In this document: one piece after another, positions 27,546-36,315 of the stretch
How the letters are laid out: the number at the start of each line of letters is the position of its first letter
How positions within the stretch are numbered: position 1 is the first letter of the stretch
Assembly: GCF_004168625.1 (NCBI RefSeq)
Contig: NZ_SDWW01000018.1
Span: 16,767 to 80,766 of the forward strand
DNA length: 64,000 nucleotides
Origin: Pengzhenrongella frigida
Lineage (GTDB): Bacteria > Actinomycetota > Actinomycetes > Actinomycetales > Cellulomonadaceae
Reading direction: 5' to 3'
Notes under the pieces: model-generated
Told to the model about the DNA's origin: nothing
Databases searched by the model: none
The model's input: the letters and a program-made list of their open reading frames with translations, nothing else
Program-made: the position numbers and the translations under genes

Positions 27546-27617
27546 GGTCGGCCCAGCGGGCGGCTGATCCTTGGGCGCGGCTCCAGCGTAGGAGCGTGCA
27601 ATCCCAAGGAGGGGCAA

Positions 27618-28931
27618 ATGCGACGTGTCGTGACTGACGAGAAGAATCCCGCGGACCTGTCAAAGGCTCGGCGGTGGTTCCTCCTCATTCTGGTCAGTAT
27701 CGGTAGCTCGATCATCTACACGCCGGCGTATCTGAAGAGCGTGTTCTACGACCCGCTGATGGATTCTCTGGACCTGACCAACGCACAGCTGGGTGCGCTG
27801 CTCTCCGCGTACGCCATCACGGCGACCATCTGCTACCTCCCCTCGGGCATCATCGCCGACAAGGTGCGCGTCCGGACGCTCGCCTCGGTGGGATTCATCA
27901 GCACCGCGTTGCTGACCTTCGTCTATGCGGCCCTGCCCTCGTACGGCACGTTGGTCGTGGTCTTCATCGGCATGGGCATCACCACGATCCTCATCTGGTG
28001 GGGAATTCGCTACAAGCTGGTGAGGCTGATCTCCGAGGAAGCGGAGTATGCGAAGAACATCGGGCTGAGCTACGGGTTCTACGGTGCCGCCGGTCTGGTG
28101 GTCGGTTTCGTCAACCTCGGAATCGTGAACGCCTTCGCGGACAATGTTGACACCGCCGTGACGGTGCTGCTCGCATTCCTTGGTGCATTGATCCTGGTGC
28201 TCGGCATTCTCTCGCTGATCTTCATCCCGAAGTTCGAGAACGAGCTGGCGGGTGGCGGCGAGTCCTTCAAGATCTCGGACTCCCTCGCGGCGCTCAAGAG
28301 CCCCGTCGTGTGGATCAGCGCCATGACCATGTTCTTCGTCTACTTCTACTACACCGGCGTGACCTACACGACGCCGTACCTGACGGACGTCTTCTCGGCG
28401 TCGTTGGTGATCGTCTCGGTGGTCGGCATCGTGCGCACCTACGGCGTGACCCTGCTGGCCGGGCCCGCGTTCGGTGGTCTGGCGCACAAGGCGCACTCGC
28501 CGGCACGCGTGATCTGGATCGGCTCGATCGCCACCGCGGTCGCGCTGGTCGTCCTCGCGGTCATGCCGGTGAACTCCGGGATGATCATGGTCGCGGCTGG
28601 GATCGCGGTGCTCCTCGGCTTCATCGCCAACGGAGTCTTCGGCATCGTGTCGTCGCAGCTCACGGAGGGCAAGGTCCCGCTCGGGATGTTCGGCGCTGCG
28701 ACCGGCATCCTGTCCGTGGTCGGCTTCCTTCCGGACACGTTCTCCAGCGCCTGGTTCGGCGGGATGATCGACAACGAGGGAAACGCGGCCTACCCGAAGA
28801 TCTTCCTGATCCTGGCGGTGAGCGGAGTTCTCGCGGCGGGGTCGTCGGTCCTGCTGCGCTGGTACATCAAGCGGTACCCGGCGACCGACCCCGAGCTCGA
28901 GCGGGTCCAGGCGGCGAGCGTCGCAGCATGA
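27618..28931 (+). CDS. MFS transporter, first gene of the carnitine-like operon
   Basis: A 437-residue carrier with twelve hydrophobic segments; the loop 2-3 motif is weak (SGIIADKVRVRTL). Aromatic/charged membrane positions (YYTGVTYTTPYL) resemble MFS anion or zwitterion carriers, but the substrate is not readable. A strong ribosome site, AAGGAGGGG (27606-27614), precedes the ATG. Its stop overlaps the start of the esterase gene (ATGA), so the two are translationally coupled. From its place it probably imports carnitine, a carnitine ester or another betaine, a role played by CaiT (BCCT family) in enterobacteria. That role is inference. Confidence 0.86.
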   Translation: MRRVVTDEKNPADLSKARRWFLLILVSIGSSIIYTPAYLKSVFYDPLMDSLDLTNAQLGALLSAYAITATICYLPSGIIADKVRVRTLASVGFISTALLTFVYAALPSYGTLVVVFIGMGITTILIWWGIRYKLVRLISEEAEYAKNIGLSYGFYGAAGLVVGFVNLGIVNAFADNVDTAVTVLLAFLGALILVLGILSLIFIPKFENELAGGGESFKISDSLAALKSPVVWISAMTMFFVYFYYTGVTYTTPYLTDVFSASLVIVSVVGIVRTYGVTLLAGPAFGGLAHKAHSPARVIWIGSIATAVALVVLAVMPVNSGMIMVAAGIAVLLGFIANGVFGIVSSQLTEGKVPLGMFGAATGILSVVGFLPDTFSSAWFGGMIDNEGNAAYPKIFLILAVSGVLAAGSSVLLRWYIKRYPATDPELERVQAASVAA

Positions 28932-29899
28932 AGACCCCGGACGTCCTGGCGCGCGTGACCGTGCAGATGCGGGCTGTGCTCGACCGGCAGACCGCGCTGT
29001 CGGACGACGCGTTCGAGACCGACGTGGCCCTCGAGGAGATGCGCCGGCGCTACGCGCTGGAGCGGGTCTTCTGGAACGAGGGCGGGCCGGTGATGGTCGC
29101 GACCGTCGATGACCTCGTGCCAGGACCGTCCGGGAACATCCCGATCCGGGCTCATCGTCCGTCGGGCGCGAGCGGCCGACCGTGCATCGTCTACCTCCAT
29201 GGCGGCGGGTTCGTCGTGGGCAACCTGGACACGCACGACCGGATCATGCGCACGCTCGCGGAGCGCACCGGTTCCGTGGTGGTCGGGGTGGACTACAGCC
29301 TCTCGCCCGAGGCCAAGTTCCCGATGGCCGTGCGCGAGTGCGCGGCGGTCGTCCAGCACCTGAGGGCGGCCGGCGCCGCGCTGGGCATCGACGGGAACCA
29401 CATCTCGTTGGCCGGCGACTCCGGTGGAGCAAACCTGTGCCTGGCGACGACCCTCTACCTGCGAGACGAGGCCCCCGGCCAGGCCATCCGGTGCCTGATC
29501 CTCTACTACGGGATGTTCGGTCTGCGGGACTCCCTCTCCCAGCGGCTCTTCGGTGGGGAGTGGGACGGTCTTGCCCGGGCCGATCTCGACTACTACCTGC
29601 GCTGCTACACGACCGGGCCGCTCGATCTCGAGAGCCCGTACCTCGACTGCCTGTCCGCGGACCTGTCCGCGGGTGTGCCTCCCTGCTACATCGCGGCGTC
29701 GGGTCTCGACCCGTTGCGTGACGACAGCCTGGCGCTGTCGGCGTTGCTCCAGGAGGCGGACGTGCCGCACCGCCTGCGGGTCTTCCAGGGAGTGCTGCAC
29801 GGCTTCCTGCATCACTCGCGGATGCTCCCCGAAGCCGGTGAGGCGCTCGCGGACGGTGCGGACTTCTACTGCGGCCTGCTCGCCGCGACCGCGCGCTAG
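28928..29899 (+). CDS. aes: Aes-type acetyl esterase (HSL family)
   Basis: A 323-residue hydrolase of the hormone-sensitive-lipase family. HGGG (residues 91-94) forms the oxyanion hole, GDSGG (163-167) holds Ser165, [10 protein letters not shown] the acid and [10 protein letters not shown] the His. Long stretches follow what I remember of E. coli Aes ([27 protein letters not shown]), so it is probably a true Aes relative, an esterase for acetyl and other short acyl esters. It sits between the MFS and the dehydrogenase gene (ATGA overlap with the MFS stop; 71 bases to the next ATG). In this company it could remove the acetyl group from acetylcarnitine-like esters; that is inference. Confidence 0.85.
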   Translation: MKTPDVLARVTVQMRAVLDRQTALSDDAFETDVALEEMRRRYALERVFWNEGGPVMVATVDDLVPGPSGNIPIRAHRPSGASGRPCIVYLHGGGFVVGNLDTHDRIMRTLAERTGSVVVGVDYSLSPEAKFPMAVRECAAVVQHLRAAGAALGIDGNHISLAGDSGGANLCLATTLYLRDEAPGQAIRCLILYYGMFGLRDSLSQRLFGGEWDGLARADLDYYLRCYTTGPLDLESPYLDCLSADLSAGVPPCYIAASGLDPLRDDSLALSALLQEADVPHRLRVFQGVLHGFLHHSRMLPEAGEALADGADFYCGLLAATAR

Positions 29900-29970
29900 C
29901 GACCCGCTGCGCTGTGCGCCCGTGCGCCCGCAGCACCCCAGAACCACACGACACAACGAAGGGCAACACA

Positions 29971-31104
29971 ATGGATTTCAGCCTCGACGAGGACCAGCAG
30001 CTCATGGTCCAGACGGTCGCTGAGCTCATGGCTCAGGAGAATTGGGAAGCGTACTTCCAGCAGTGCGAGGAGGCCCACCAGTACCCGGAGCGGTTCGTCG
30101 CGCAGCTCGCCGCCCTCGGTGTCGACTCCATCCTGCTGCCGGAGGACCGCGGCGGCATGGGGTCCGGGTGGGTCACCCTCGCCGCGGTGTGGGCGGAGCT
30201 CGGTCGGCTGGGTGCGCCCACGTACGTGCTGTACCAGCTCCCGGCCTGGGACACGATCCTGCGGGAGGGCACCGCGGAGCAGATCGACAAGATCATGGCC
30301 TACCAGGGCACCGGCAAGCAGGTCTGGAACTCGGCGATGACGGAGCCCGGCGCGGGCTCGGGCCTGGGTGCGCTGCAGACCACCTACACCCGGCGCGACG
30401 GCAAGGTCTACCTCACCGGCCACAAGACGTTCATCACGTCGAGCGCGCACGTGCCCTACCTCGTGGTCATGTCGCGCGACTCCGCGAACCCCGACACCTT
30501 CACCGAGTGGCTCGTGGACATGAGCCTGCCCGGGATCACCAAGGAGCCGCTCGAGAAGCTGGGGCTGCGCATGGACAGCTGCTGCGAGATCTACTTCGAC
30601 GAGGTGGAGCTCGCGGAGACCGACCTGTTCGGCACCGAGGGCCGGGGCTTCGCCCGCGGGGTCGACGACTTCGACTTCGAGCGGTTCCTCGTCGCGTGCT
30701 CCGACTACGGGATGGCGTACTGCGCGTTCGAGGACGCCGCGCGCTATGCGAACCAGCGCGAGCAGGGCGGCGAGAAGATCGCCCGCTACCAGCTCACCCA
30801 GGAGAAGTTCTGCAACATGCAGATCCGGCTCACGAACATGCGCAACATGCTCTTCGAGATCGCGTGGAAGTTCGACAACGGGCTCATGGGCCGGGGCGAC
30901 TGCTCGATGGCCAAGTACTACTGCGCTCGGGCGTCCTTCGAGGTCGTGGACGATGCTCTGCAGGTCTTCGCCGGGATCGGCATCACGGGCAACCACCGGG
31001 TCGCACGGTTCTGGCGCGACCTCCGCGTGGACCGGGTCTCCGGCGGCACCGACGAGATGATGATCCTCACCTCCGGCCGGGCTGTCCTCAAGGCATACCG
31101 CTGA
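29971..31104 (+). CDS. caiA: CaiA-like acyl-CoA dehydrogenase (crotonobetainyl-CoA reductase family)
   Basis: A 377-residue flavoenzyme. It closely follows my memory of E. coli CaiA from end to end: MDF.L...Q at the start, ASENWEAYF-like SENWEAYF region (here QENWEAYF), [59 protein letters not shown] and DEM with the catalytic-type Glu. CaiA interconverts crotonobetainyl-CoA and gamma-butyrobetainyl-CoA using FAD and electron-transfer flavoprotein; here the direction may be oxidative. The ATG at 29971 is where similarity starts. No fixABCX/ETF genes lie beside it. Substrate assignment rests on family likeness and the CaiB/CaiC neighbours. Confidence 0.9.
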   Translation: MDFSLDEDQQLMVQTVAELMAQENWEAYFQQCEEAHQYPERFVAQLAALGVDSILLPEDRGGMGSGWVTLAAVWAELGRLGAPTYVLYQLPAWDTILREGTAEQIDKIMAYQGTGKQVWNSAMTEPGAGSGLGALQTTYTRRDGKVYLTGHKTFITSSAHVPYLVVMSRDSANPDTFTEWLVDMSLPGITKEPLEKLGLRMDSCCEIYFDEVELAETDLFGTEGRGFARGVDDFDFERFLVACSDYGMAYCAFEDAARYANQREQGGEKIARYQLTQEKFCNMQIRLTNMRNMLFEIAWKFDNGLMGRGDCSMAKYYCARASFEVVDDALQVFAGIGITGNHRVARFWRDLRVDRVSGGTDEMMILTSGRAVLKAYR

Positions 31105-31191
31105 CGGCGCGAAGAGCCCGATAGACACGGCGCGCAGCGCGCGATGAACACGGCAGCGACGAGCCCGATGAACACGAGGGAAGAAGCGAAG

Positions 31192-32403
31192 ATGGCGAAC
31201 GAGTCAGCGGTCCCGGCCTTCGGTGTGCTGGAGGGCGTGAAGGTCGTGTACTCGGCGGTGGAGATCGCCGCGCCGACGGCGGCCGCCCTCATGGCCGAGT
31301 GGGGCGCGGATGTCGTGTGGATCGAGAACGCCCGCACGGGGGACTCGATGCGGGACACCGCCTACGTCAAGGAGATGGAGCGCCGCAACCAGCGCAGCAT
31401 CGCGTTCAACCCGTTCTCCGAGGACGGCCGCGAGGTGCTGTTCCGGCTCATCGAGGGTGCCGACATCTTCATCGAGTCGAGCAAGGGCCCGACCTACGCG
31501 CGGCGCGGCATCACGGACGAGGTGCTGTGGGAGCACAACCCCAAGCTCGTCATCGTCCACGTGTCCGGGTTCGGTCAGACCGGGGTGGAGGACCGGATCC
31601 AGCGCGCGGCCTACGACCTGACGGTCCAGGCGTACAGCGGCTACCTGTCCCAGAACGGGACACCGGATCAGCCCATGGCCCCCGCACCGTACGTCGGGGA
31701 CTACTTCACGTCGCTCATGGTGGTCGGATCGGCGCTCGCGGCGCTGCAGAAGGCGCAGCGCAGCGGGGTGGGGGAGAGCGTCGACGTCGCGATGTACGAG
31801 GTGATGCTCCGCGTCGGGGCCTACTACATGATGGACTACCTCAACGAGGGCATCACCTACCCCCGCGCCGGCGCGCGGCACCAGAACCTCTGCGCGATCG
31901 GCGAGTACAAGTGCCGCGACGGTTTCCTCGGGCTCTGCGCCTACGGGGTCAAGCAGAACAAGTACCTGCTCGAGCGCATCGGCCTCGGTCACCTGTGGGG
32001 GACCGAGGACTACCCGGAGGACACCAGCGCGCTGTGGTTGAACGGGCCGCAGGCTGAGCTCATCGAGCGCAAGCTCGACGAGTTCCTCCTGACCCAGGAC
32101 GCCGCGGAGGTCGAGAAGGAGTTCTCCGCGGTCGGCATCGCGGCGAACGCGATCCTCGACTTCGATGCGCTCACGCACGAGGAGCACGTGCAGCAGCGTG
32201 AGGTCTTCGTCGAGTGGCAGACGCAGGCCGGGGTCCCGGTCAAGGGCGTCGGCATCTTCCCCAAGTTCAGCAGGAACCCCGGCCAGATCTGGCGACCCAT
32301 GCCGACCCTCGGCATGGACACGGACGTCGTCCTCGCCGAGGCCGGCTACACGGCCGAGCAGATCGCGGAGCTGGCCGAGCGTGGCACGGTCAGGCGGGAC
32401 TGA
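31192..32403 (+). CDS. caiB: CaiB-like CoA-transferase (class III, CaiB/BaiF)
   Basis: A 403-residue family III CoA-transferase (E. coli CaiB has 405). Asp170 in YVGDYF aligns with the catalytic Asp169 that forms the acyl-enzyme anhydride. IEASKGP-like (IESSKGPTYARRGITDEVLW), ESVDVAMYEVMLR and NPGQIWR.MP.LGMDT also follow CaiB closely. It should move CoA between gamma-butyrobetainyl- or crotonobetainyl-CoA and free carnitine. The ATG at 31192 is preferred over 31144, as family similarity begins after it. The next gene starts at the A of its TGA (TGATG), showing translational coupling. Confidence 0.9.
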   Translation: MANESAVPAFGVLEGVKVVYSAVEIAAPTAAALMAEWGADVVWIENARTGDSMRDTAYVKEMERRNQRSIAFNPFSEDGREVLFRLIEGADIFIESSKGPTYARRGITDEVLWEHNPKLVIVHVSGFGQTGVEDRIQRAAYDLTVQAYSGYLSQNGTPDQPMAPAPYVGDYFTSLMVVGSALAALQKAQRSGVGESVDVAMYEVMLRVGAYYMMDYLNEGITYPRAGARHQNLCAIGEYKCRDGFLGLCAYGVKQNKYLLERIGLGHLWGTEDYPEDTSALWLNGPQAELIERKLDEFLLTQDAAEVEKEFSAVGIAANAILDFDALTHEEHVQQREVFVEWQTQAGVPVKGVGIFPKFSRNPGQIWRPMPTLGMDTDVVLAEAGYTAEQIAELAERGTVRRD

Positions 32404-33992
32404 TGGAGGTCGGGCTCGGGCGAGGCGCCGAGGACAAGGCGGACCCCGTGGGGAACCGCACCCTGCGGGACCTGTGGGACGACCTGGGTGCGCAGTGCGG
32501 TGAGCGCACGTTCCTGGTCTTCGAGGACCGTGCCGGGGTCGTCGTCGAGTACACGTACGCACAGTTCAACGCGTTGATCACCCGATCGGCCAACCTCTTC
32601 CGGTCGCTCGGTGTCGGGCGGGGCGACGCCGTCGCCGTGCACCTGCGCAACAGCCCCGAGCTGCTCATGTGCATGTTCGGTCTGACCGCGATCGGCGCGG
32701 TGATGGTGCCGCTGCACCCGAGCAGCACGCGCGCGGAGTGCGCCGACATCATCTCCCGGGTCGGTGTGCTCGCGGTGGTGTTCGAGGCGGACTCCCTGGC
32801 CCTCTACGGTGCCGGCGGTCCCGGCACCGACCACATCGCCGTCCCGCACGCGCTGCTCGCCCGGAGCCGGGAGCCCGTGCCGGGAACGATCTCGTTCGAG
32901 ACGGCGCGTGACGCGCAGCCGGACCGCCGGACGGAGTCGTTGCCGCTGGGCAGCGATGACGTCGCCGGAATTGTCTTCACCTCCGGGACGACCGCGCGGT
33001 CCAAGGGCGTGGTTCTCACGCACGCCAACCTGCTGTTCTCCGGCATCTTCGTCCAGTGGCAGGCGAACCTCACGTCCGGGGACCGGCTGCTCACGACCAT
33101 GCCCGCCTGCCACGTGAACTTCCAGCTCAACGCGCTCATGCCGGTGCTCCATACCGGCGCGACGTTGATCATGCTGGAGCGGTACAGCGCCAGGTCGTTC
33201 TGGCGGCAGGTGTGCCACCACGAGGCGACGGTGGTCCAGAGCATCGCCATGATCGTACGGACGATGCTGCTGCAGCCGCCGGGGGACTGGGAGGCGGACA
33301 ACCGGGTCCGTGAGGTCCTGTACTACCTGCCGATCACGGACGAGGAGAAGGTTCGCTTCGAGAAGCGCTTCGCGACCCGCATCCTCAACTCGTACGGCAC
33401 GAGCGAGACGCTCGTCGGAGTGATCACCGACCCACCCGTCGGCGAACGCCGCTGGCCGTCCATCGGGCGGATCGGCCGGGGCTACGAGGCCAGGATCGCC
33501 GACGACGACGGTCGCGAGGTGCCCCCGGGCGTCGTGGGCGAGATCCAGGTGCGCGGTGTCCCCGGCCGCACGCTCATGAAGGAGTACTTCCACGATCCCG
33601 CGGCGACCGCGGCGGCAGCCGCCGGTGACGGGTGGATGCACAGCGGTGACCTCGGCTACGTCGACGCGGAGGGCTGGTTCACCTTCGTGGAACGGCGCAC
33701 GCACCTGATCAAGCGCGCGGGGGAGACCATCTCCCCGGCCGAGGTCGAGGCCGTCCTCACCGACTGCCCGGGTGTCTGCGAAGCGGCGGTGATCGGCGTC
33801 CCCGATCCGATCCACGACGAGGCCGTCAAGGCGTTCGTCGTGCTGGCCCCGGGCGCCGCGCTGACGGCGCAGGACGCGCAGGACTACTGCCGGACCCGGC
33901 TCGCCGGGTTCAAGGTGCCCACCGTCGTGGAGATCGTGCCAGCCCTGCCGCACACCAGCAGCTACAAGGTCGAGAAGAGCCGCCTTGGGTGA
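32403..33992 (+). CDS. caiC: CaiC-like acyl-CoA ligase (crotonobetaine/carnitine-CoA ligase family)
   Basis: A 529-residue ANL adenylating enzyme. The P-loop reads IVFTSGTTARSKGVVLTH, the adenine-binding motif NSYGTSET, the hinge Asp lies in GYVDAEGWFTFVERR and the late Lys in SSYKVEKSRLG. KYSARAFW-like (RYSARSFWRQV), RRWPSIGRIG and YEARI.DDDGREVP follow CaiC. It would make the first CoA thioester from ATP, CoA and carnitine or a related betaine, priming the CaiB cycle. The ATG at 32403 overlaps the caiB-like stop by one base. MaoC-type hydratase gene follows 52 bases on. Confidence 0.88.
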   Translation: MEVGLGRGAEDKADPVGNRTLRDLWDDLGAQCGERTFLVFEDRAGVVVEYTYAQFNALITRSANLFRSLGVGRGDAVAVHLRNSPELLMCMFGLTAIGAVMVPLHPSSTRAECADIISRVGVLAVVFEADSLALYGAGGPGTDHIAVPHALLARSREPVPGTISFETARDAQPDRRTESLPLGSDDVAGIVFTSGTTARSKGVVLTHANLLFSGIFVQWQANLTSGDRLLTTMPACHVNFQLNALMPVLHTGATLIMLERYSARSFWRQVCHHEATVVQSIAMIVRTMLLQPPGDWEADNRVREVLYYLPITDEEKVRFEKRFATRILNSYGTSETLVGVITDPPVGERRWPSIGRIGRGYEARIADDDGREVPPGVVGEIQVRGVPGRTLMKEYFHDPAATAAAAAGDGWMHSGDLGYVDAEGWFTFVERRTHLIKRAGETISPAEVEAVLTDCPGVCEAAVIGVPDPIHDEAVKAFVVLAPGAALTAQDAQDYCRTRLAGFKVPTVVEIVPALPHTSSYKVEKSRLG

Positions 33993-34044
33993 GGCGCCGG
34001 CGAACGCGGTCAGGACGGCACGAGAACAAGTGAGAGGTACGGCA

Positions 34045-34896
34045 ATGGCGATCAACACGGAGATGGTCGGGCAGACGTTCGGCCCGTTCGAGCGTGAGTA
34101 CGACTACAAGGACCTGATCCTGTTCGCGCTCGGCTGCGGCTGCGGCGCCGATGGCCGGACGGATCTGGAGTACGTGTACGAGAAGGACCTCAAGGTCCTG
34201 CCGATGTTCGGCGCGATGCCGATCGTGGACAGCGAGGTCACCAAGACGATCGACTACGGGTACAACTACGCGGGCTCGCTCCACTGGGGCTTCGACCTCA
34301 CGTTCCACCGGCCGATCACGAAGCTGTCCGGCAAGCTGAGCACCTCCGTGCTGCTCAAGGGCCTCTTCGACCGCGGCGAGGGGCGTGGCCTGCTCGCGCA
34401 GCACGTCGGTGACACGTACGACGAGGAGGGCAACCTGCTCTTCACCAACGAGAGCTGGGACTGCCTGATCTACGACGGCGGCTGGGGCGGTCCGGCCGCA
34501 CCGAAGGACGTCGTCGAGATCCCCGACCGGGAGCCCGACTTCGAGGTCGAGGAGCGGGTCCCGGAGAACCAGGCCCTGATCTACCGGCTCTCGGGCGACT
34601 TCCACCCCCAGCACGTCGACTGGGACTACGCCCGCGCCAATGGGCAGATGAAGCCGATCCTGCACGCGGTGAGCTTCGCCGGCGTGGCGAGCCGGCACTT
34701 CATCCAGAGCGTCATCCCCGGCGAGCCCGAGCGCCTGACCCGGTTCAAGACCCGGATCACCGCCTCCGTGCTGCCCGGTGCGACGCTGAAGACCCAGATG
34801 TGGGTCATGGGCGAGGGTGTGGTGCACTTCCGTGTGATCGACGCGTTCGCCCAGGCCAAGCCGTACCTGAACTTCGGCATCATCGAATGGTCCTGA
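34045..34896 (+). CDS. Double-hotdog MaoC/hydratase-2-like enoyl-CoA hydratase
   Basis: A 283-residue protein with the two-hotdog layout of hydratase 2 (as in peroxisomal MFE-2). The N-terminal half starts YDYKDLILFALGCGCGADGRTDLEYVYE; the C-terminal half has ALIYRLSGDFHPQHVDWDYA then KPILHAVSFAG. Asp185 and His190 match the D-x4-H catalytic pair of (R)-specific enoyl-CoA hydratases; the usual Asn of the GDxNPxH motif is His187. It sits where an enoyl-CoA hydratase is needed (E. coli uses CaiD, a crotonase) and is likely a non-homologous stand-in. The ATG at 34045 has a GAGAGGTA ribosome site. I cannot prove the substrate. Confidence 0.82.
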   Translation: MAINTEMVGQTFGPFEREYDYKDLILFALGCGCGADGRTDLEYVYEKDLKVLPMFGAMPIVDSEVTKTIDYGYNYAGSLHWGFDLTFHRPITKLSGKLSTSVLLKGLFDRGEGRGLLAQHVGDTYDEEGNLLFTNESWDCLIYDGGWGGPAAPKDVVEIPDREPDFEVEERVPENQALIYRLSGDFHPQHVDWDYARANGQMKPILHAVSFAGVASRHFIQSVIPGEPERLTRFKTRITASVLPGATLKTQMWVMGEGVVHFRVIDAFAQAKPYLNFGIIEWS

Positions 34897-34911
34897 ACGC
34901 GGTGAGCTCTC

Positions 34912-36297
34912 GTGGCTGAGCGGGTGCTGCTCGACGACGTCGAGATGACGCCCTTCCTCAAGAAGGTGACGCTGTTCTCCAGCGGCGGTCCGTTCCTGGA
35001 CGGCTACGTTCTGGCGATCATCGGGGTCGCGATCGACCAGATGGTGCGCAACGACGAGCTGGCGCTCGACGGCGGGTGGATCTCGGCGATCAGCGCCGCG
35101 GCCCTGGTCGGGCTGTTCCTCGGGACGTCGATCGGCGGCTACATCACCGACCGCATCGGCCGCAAGCGCATGTTCCTCATCGACGTGGTGGCGATCCTGC
35201 TGCTCTCGCTGGGCACGGCCTTCGTCACGACACCGCTGATGCTGGTGGTGATGCGATTCGGGATCGGTCTGGTGATCGGCGCGGACTATCCCATCGCCAC
35301 CTCGATGGTCGCCGAGTTCACCCCGCGTCGATACCGCGCGATCTCGATGGGCTTCATCGCCGCGATCTGGTACGTCGGCGCGAACGCCGCGTACATCGTC
35401 GGGTACCTCCTGGCCGACGTCGATGGTGGCTGGCGCTGGATGCTCGGCAGCGCCGTCGTCCCGTGCCTGGTCATCCTGATCGGCCGGTGGGGGATCCCGG
35501 AGTCGCCGCGTTGGCTGGCGAGCAAGAACAGGATCGCCGAGGCCGAGGCGATCCTTCGGCAGATGTTCGGTGCGCACGTCGAGCTCGAGCCCGGACCGTC
35601 GACCAAGACCCGGTACCGCGCGCTGTTCGAGCCGCGGAACCTGTCGAAGGTGGTGTTCGTCGGGACGATCTGGCTGTGCCAGGCGGTGCCGATGTTTGCC
35701 ATCTACACCTTCGGTCCGCGCATCATGGCGGCCTTCGGCCTGAGCGAGGGGCGCTTGAGCGTGCTCGGCGAGGTGCTCATCGGCACCTTCTTCATGATCG
35801 GCTGCATCCCGGCCATGTTCTGGGCCAACTCCATGGGTCGGCGTCGGCTGCTCATCGGCAGCTTCGCCATCATGACTCTCGCCCTGGCCGTCCTCGGCGC
35901 CCTGCCGGTGGCCGGCACGTGGGTCGTGATCGTCTGCTTCGCCGTCTATGCGTTCTTCTCCGGCGGGCCCGGCAACCTGCAGTGGCTCTACCCCAACGAG
36001 CTGTTCCCGACCGACATCCGGGCGTCTGCGGTCGGCGCCGCCATGGCGCTCAGCCGCATCGGCACCGTCGTCGCCATGTACGTGCTCCCGGGATTCCTCA
36101 GCACCCACGGCACGCGGGCGACGATGGTCGCCGGAGCGGTGATCTCCGCGGTCGGTCTGCTCGTCGCCATCCCGTTGGCTCCGGAGACTCGTGGCCTCAC
36201 CCTGGGCGAGTCGAGCCAGCTCCGCCTCGGACGGCGCGAGCCAGCCGGCGACCAGCACCCGTCCCCGGCCCGGCGCGCGCCCGCGGGACTGCGCTGA
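34912..36297 (+). CDS. Sugar-porter-type MFS transporter, last gene of the carnitine-like operon
   Basis: A 461-residue carrier with twelve hydrophobic segments. Motifs of the sugar-porter/MFS-1 group are clear: GGYITDRIGRKRM, PESPRWLASKNR before the central loop, ELFPTDIRASAVG and APETRGLTLGE near the end. In this group substrates include sugars, aromatic acids and quaternary amines (organic-cation-type members), so a betaine is possible. The GTG at 34912 begins 15 bases after the hydratase stop. It converges on the LuxR-type gene (18-base gap). Having two unlike MFS carriers in one operon suggests uptake of one compound and release or uptake of another. Confidence 0.85.
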   Translation: MAERVLLDDVEMTPFLKKVTLFSSGGPFLDGYVLAIIGVAIDQMVRNDELALDGGWISAISAAALVGLFLGTSIGGYITDRIGRKRMFLIDVVAILLLSLGTAFVTTPLMLVVMRFGIGLVIGADYPIATSMVAEFTPRRYRAISMGFIAAIWYVGANAAYIVGYLLADVDGGWRWMLGSAVVPCLVILIGRWGIPESPRWLASKNRIAEAEAILRQMFGAHVELEPGPSTKTRYRALFEPRNLSKVVFVGTIWLCQAVPMFAIYTFGPRIMAAFGLSEGRLSVLGEVLIGTFFMIGCIPAMFWANSMGRRRLLIGSFAIMTLALAVLGALPVAGTWVVIVCFAVYAFFSGGPGNLQWLYPNELFPTDIRASAVGAAMALSRIGTVVAMYVLPGFLSTHGTRATMVAGAVISAVGLLVAIPLAPETRGLTLGESSQLRLGRREPAGDQHPSPARRAPAGLR

Positions 36298-36315
36298 GGC
36301 GCGCGGCGGGACCCG

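Noticed and set aside
27618..36297. Bile-acid (bai) or steroid operon
   Set aside because: CaiB/BaiF and acyl-CoA ligase families could suggest this, but the CaiA-, CaiB- and CaiC-like proteins follow the carnitine enzymes more closely and no bai oxidoreductase or steroid gene is present.
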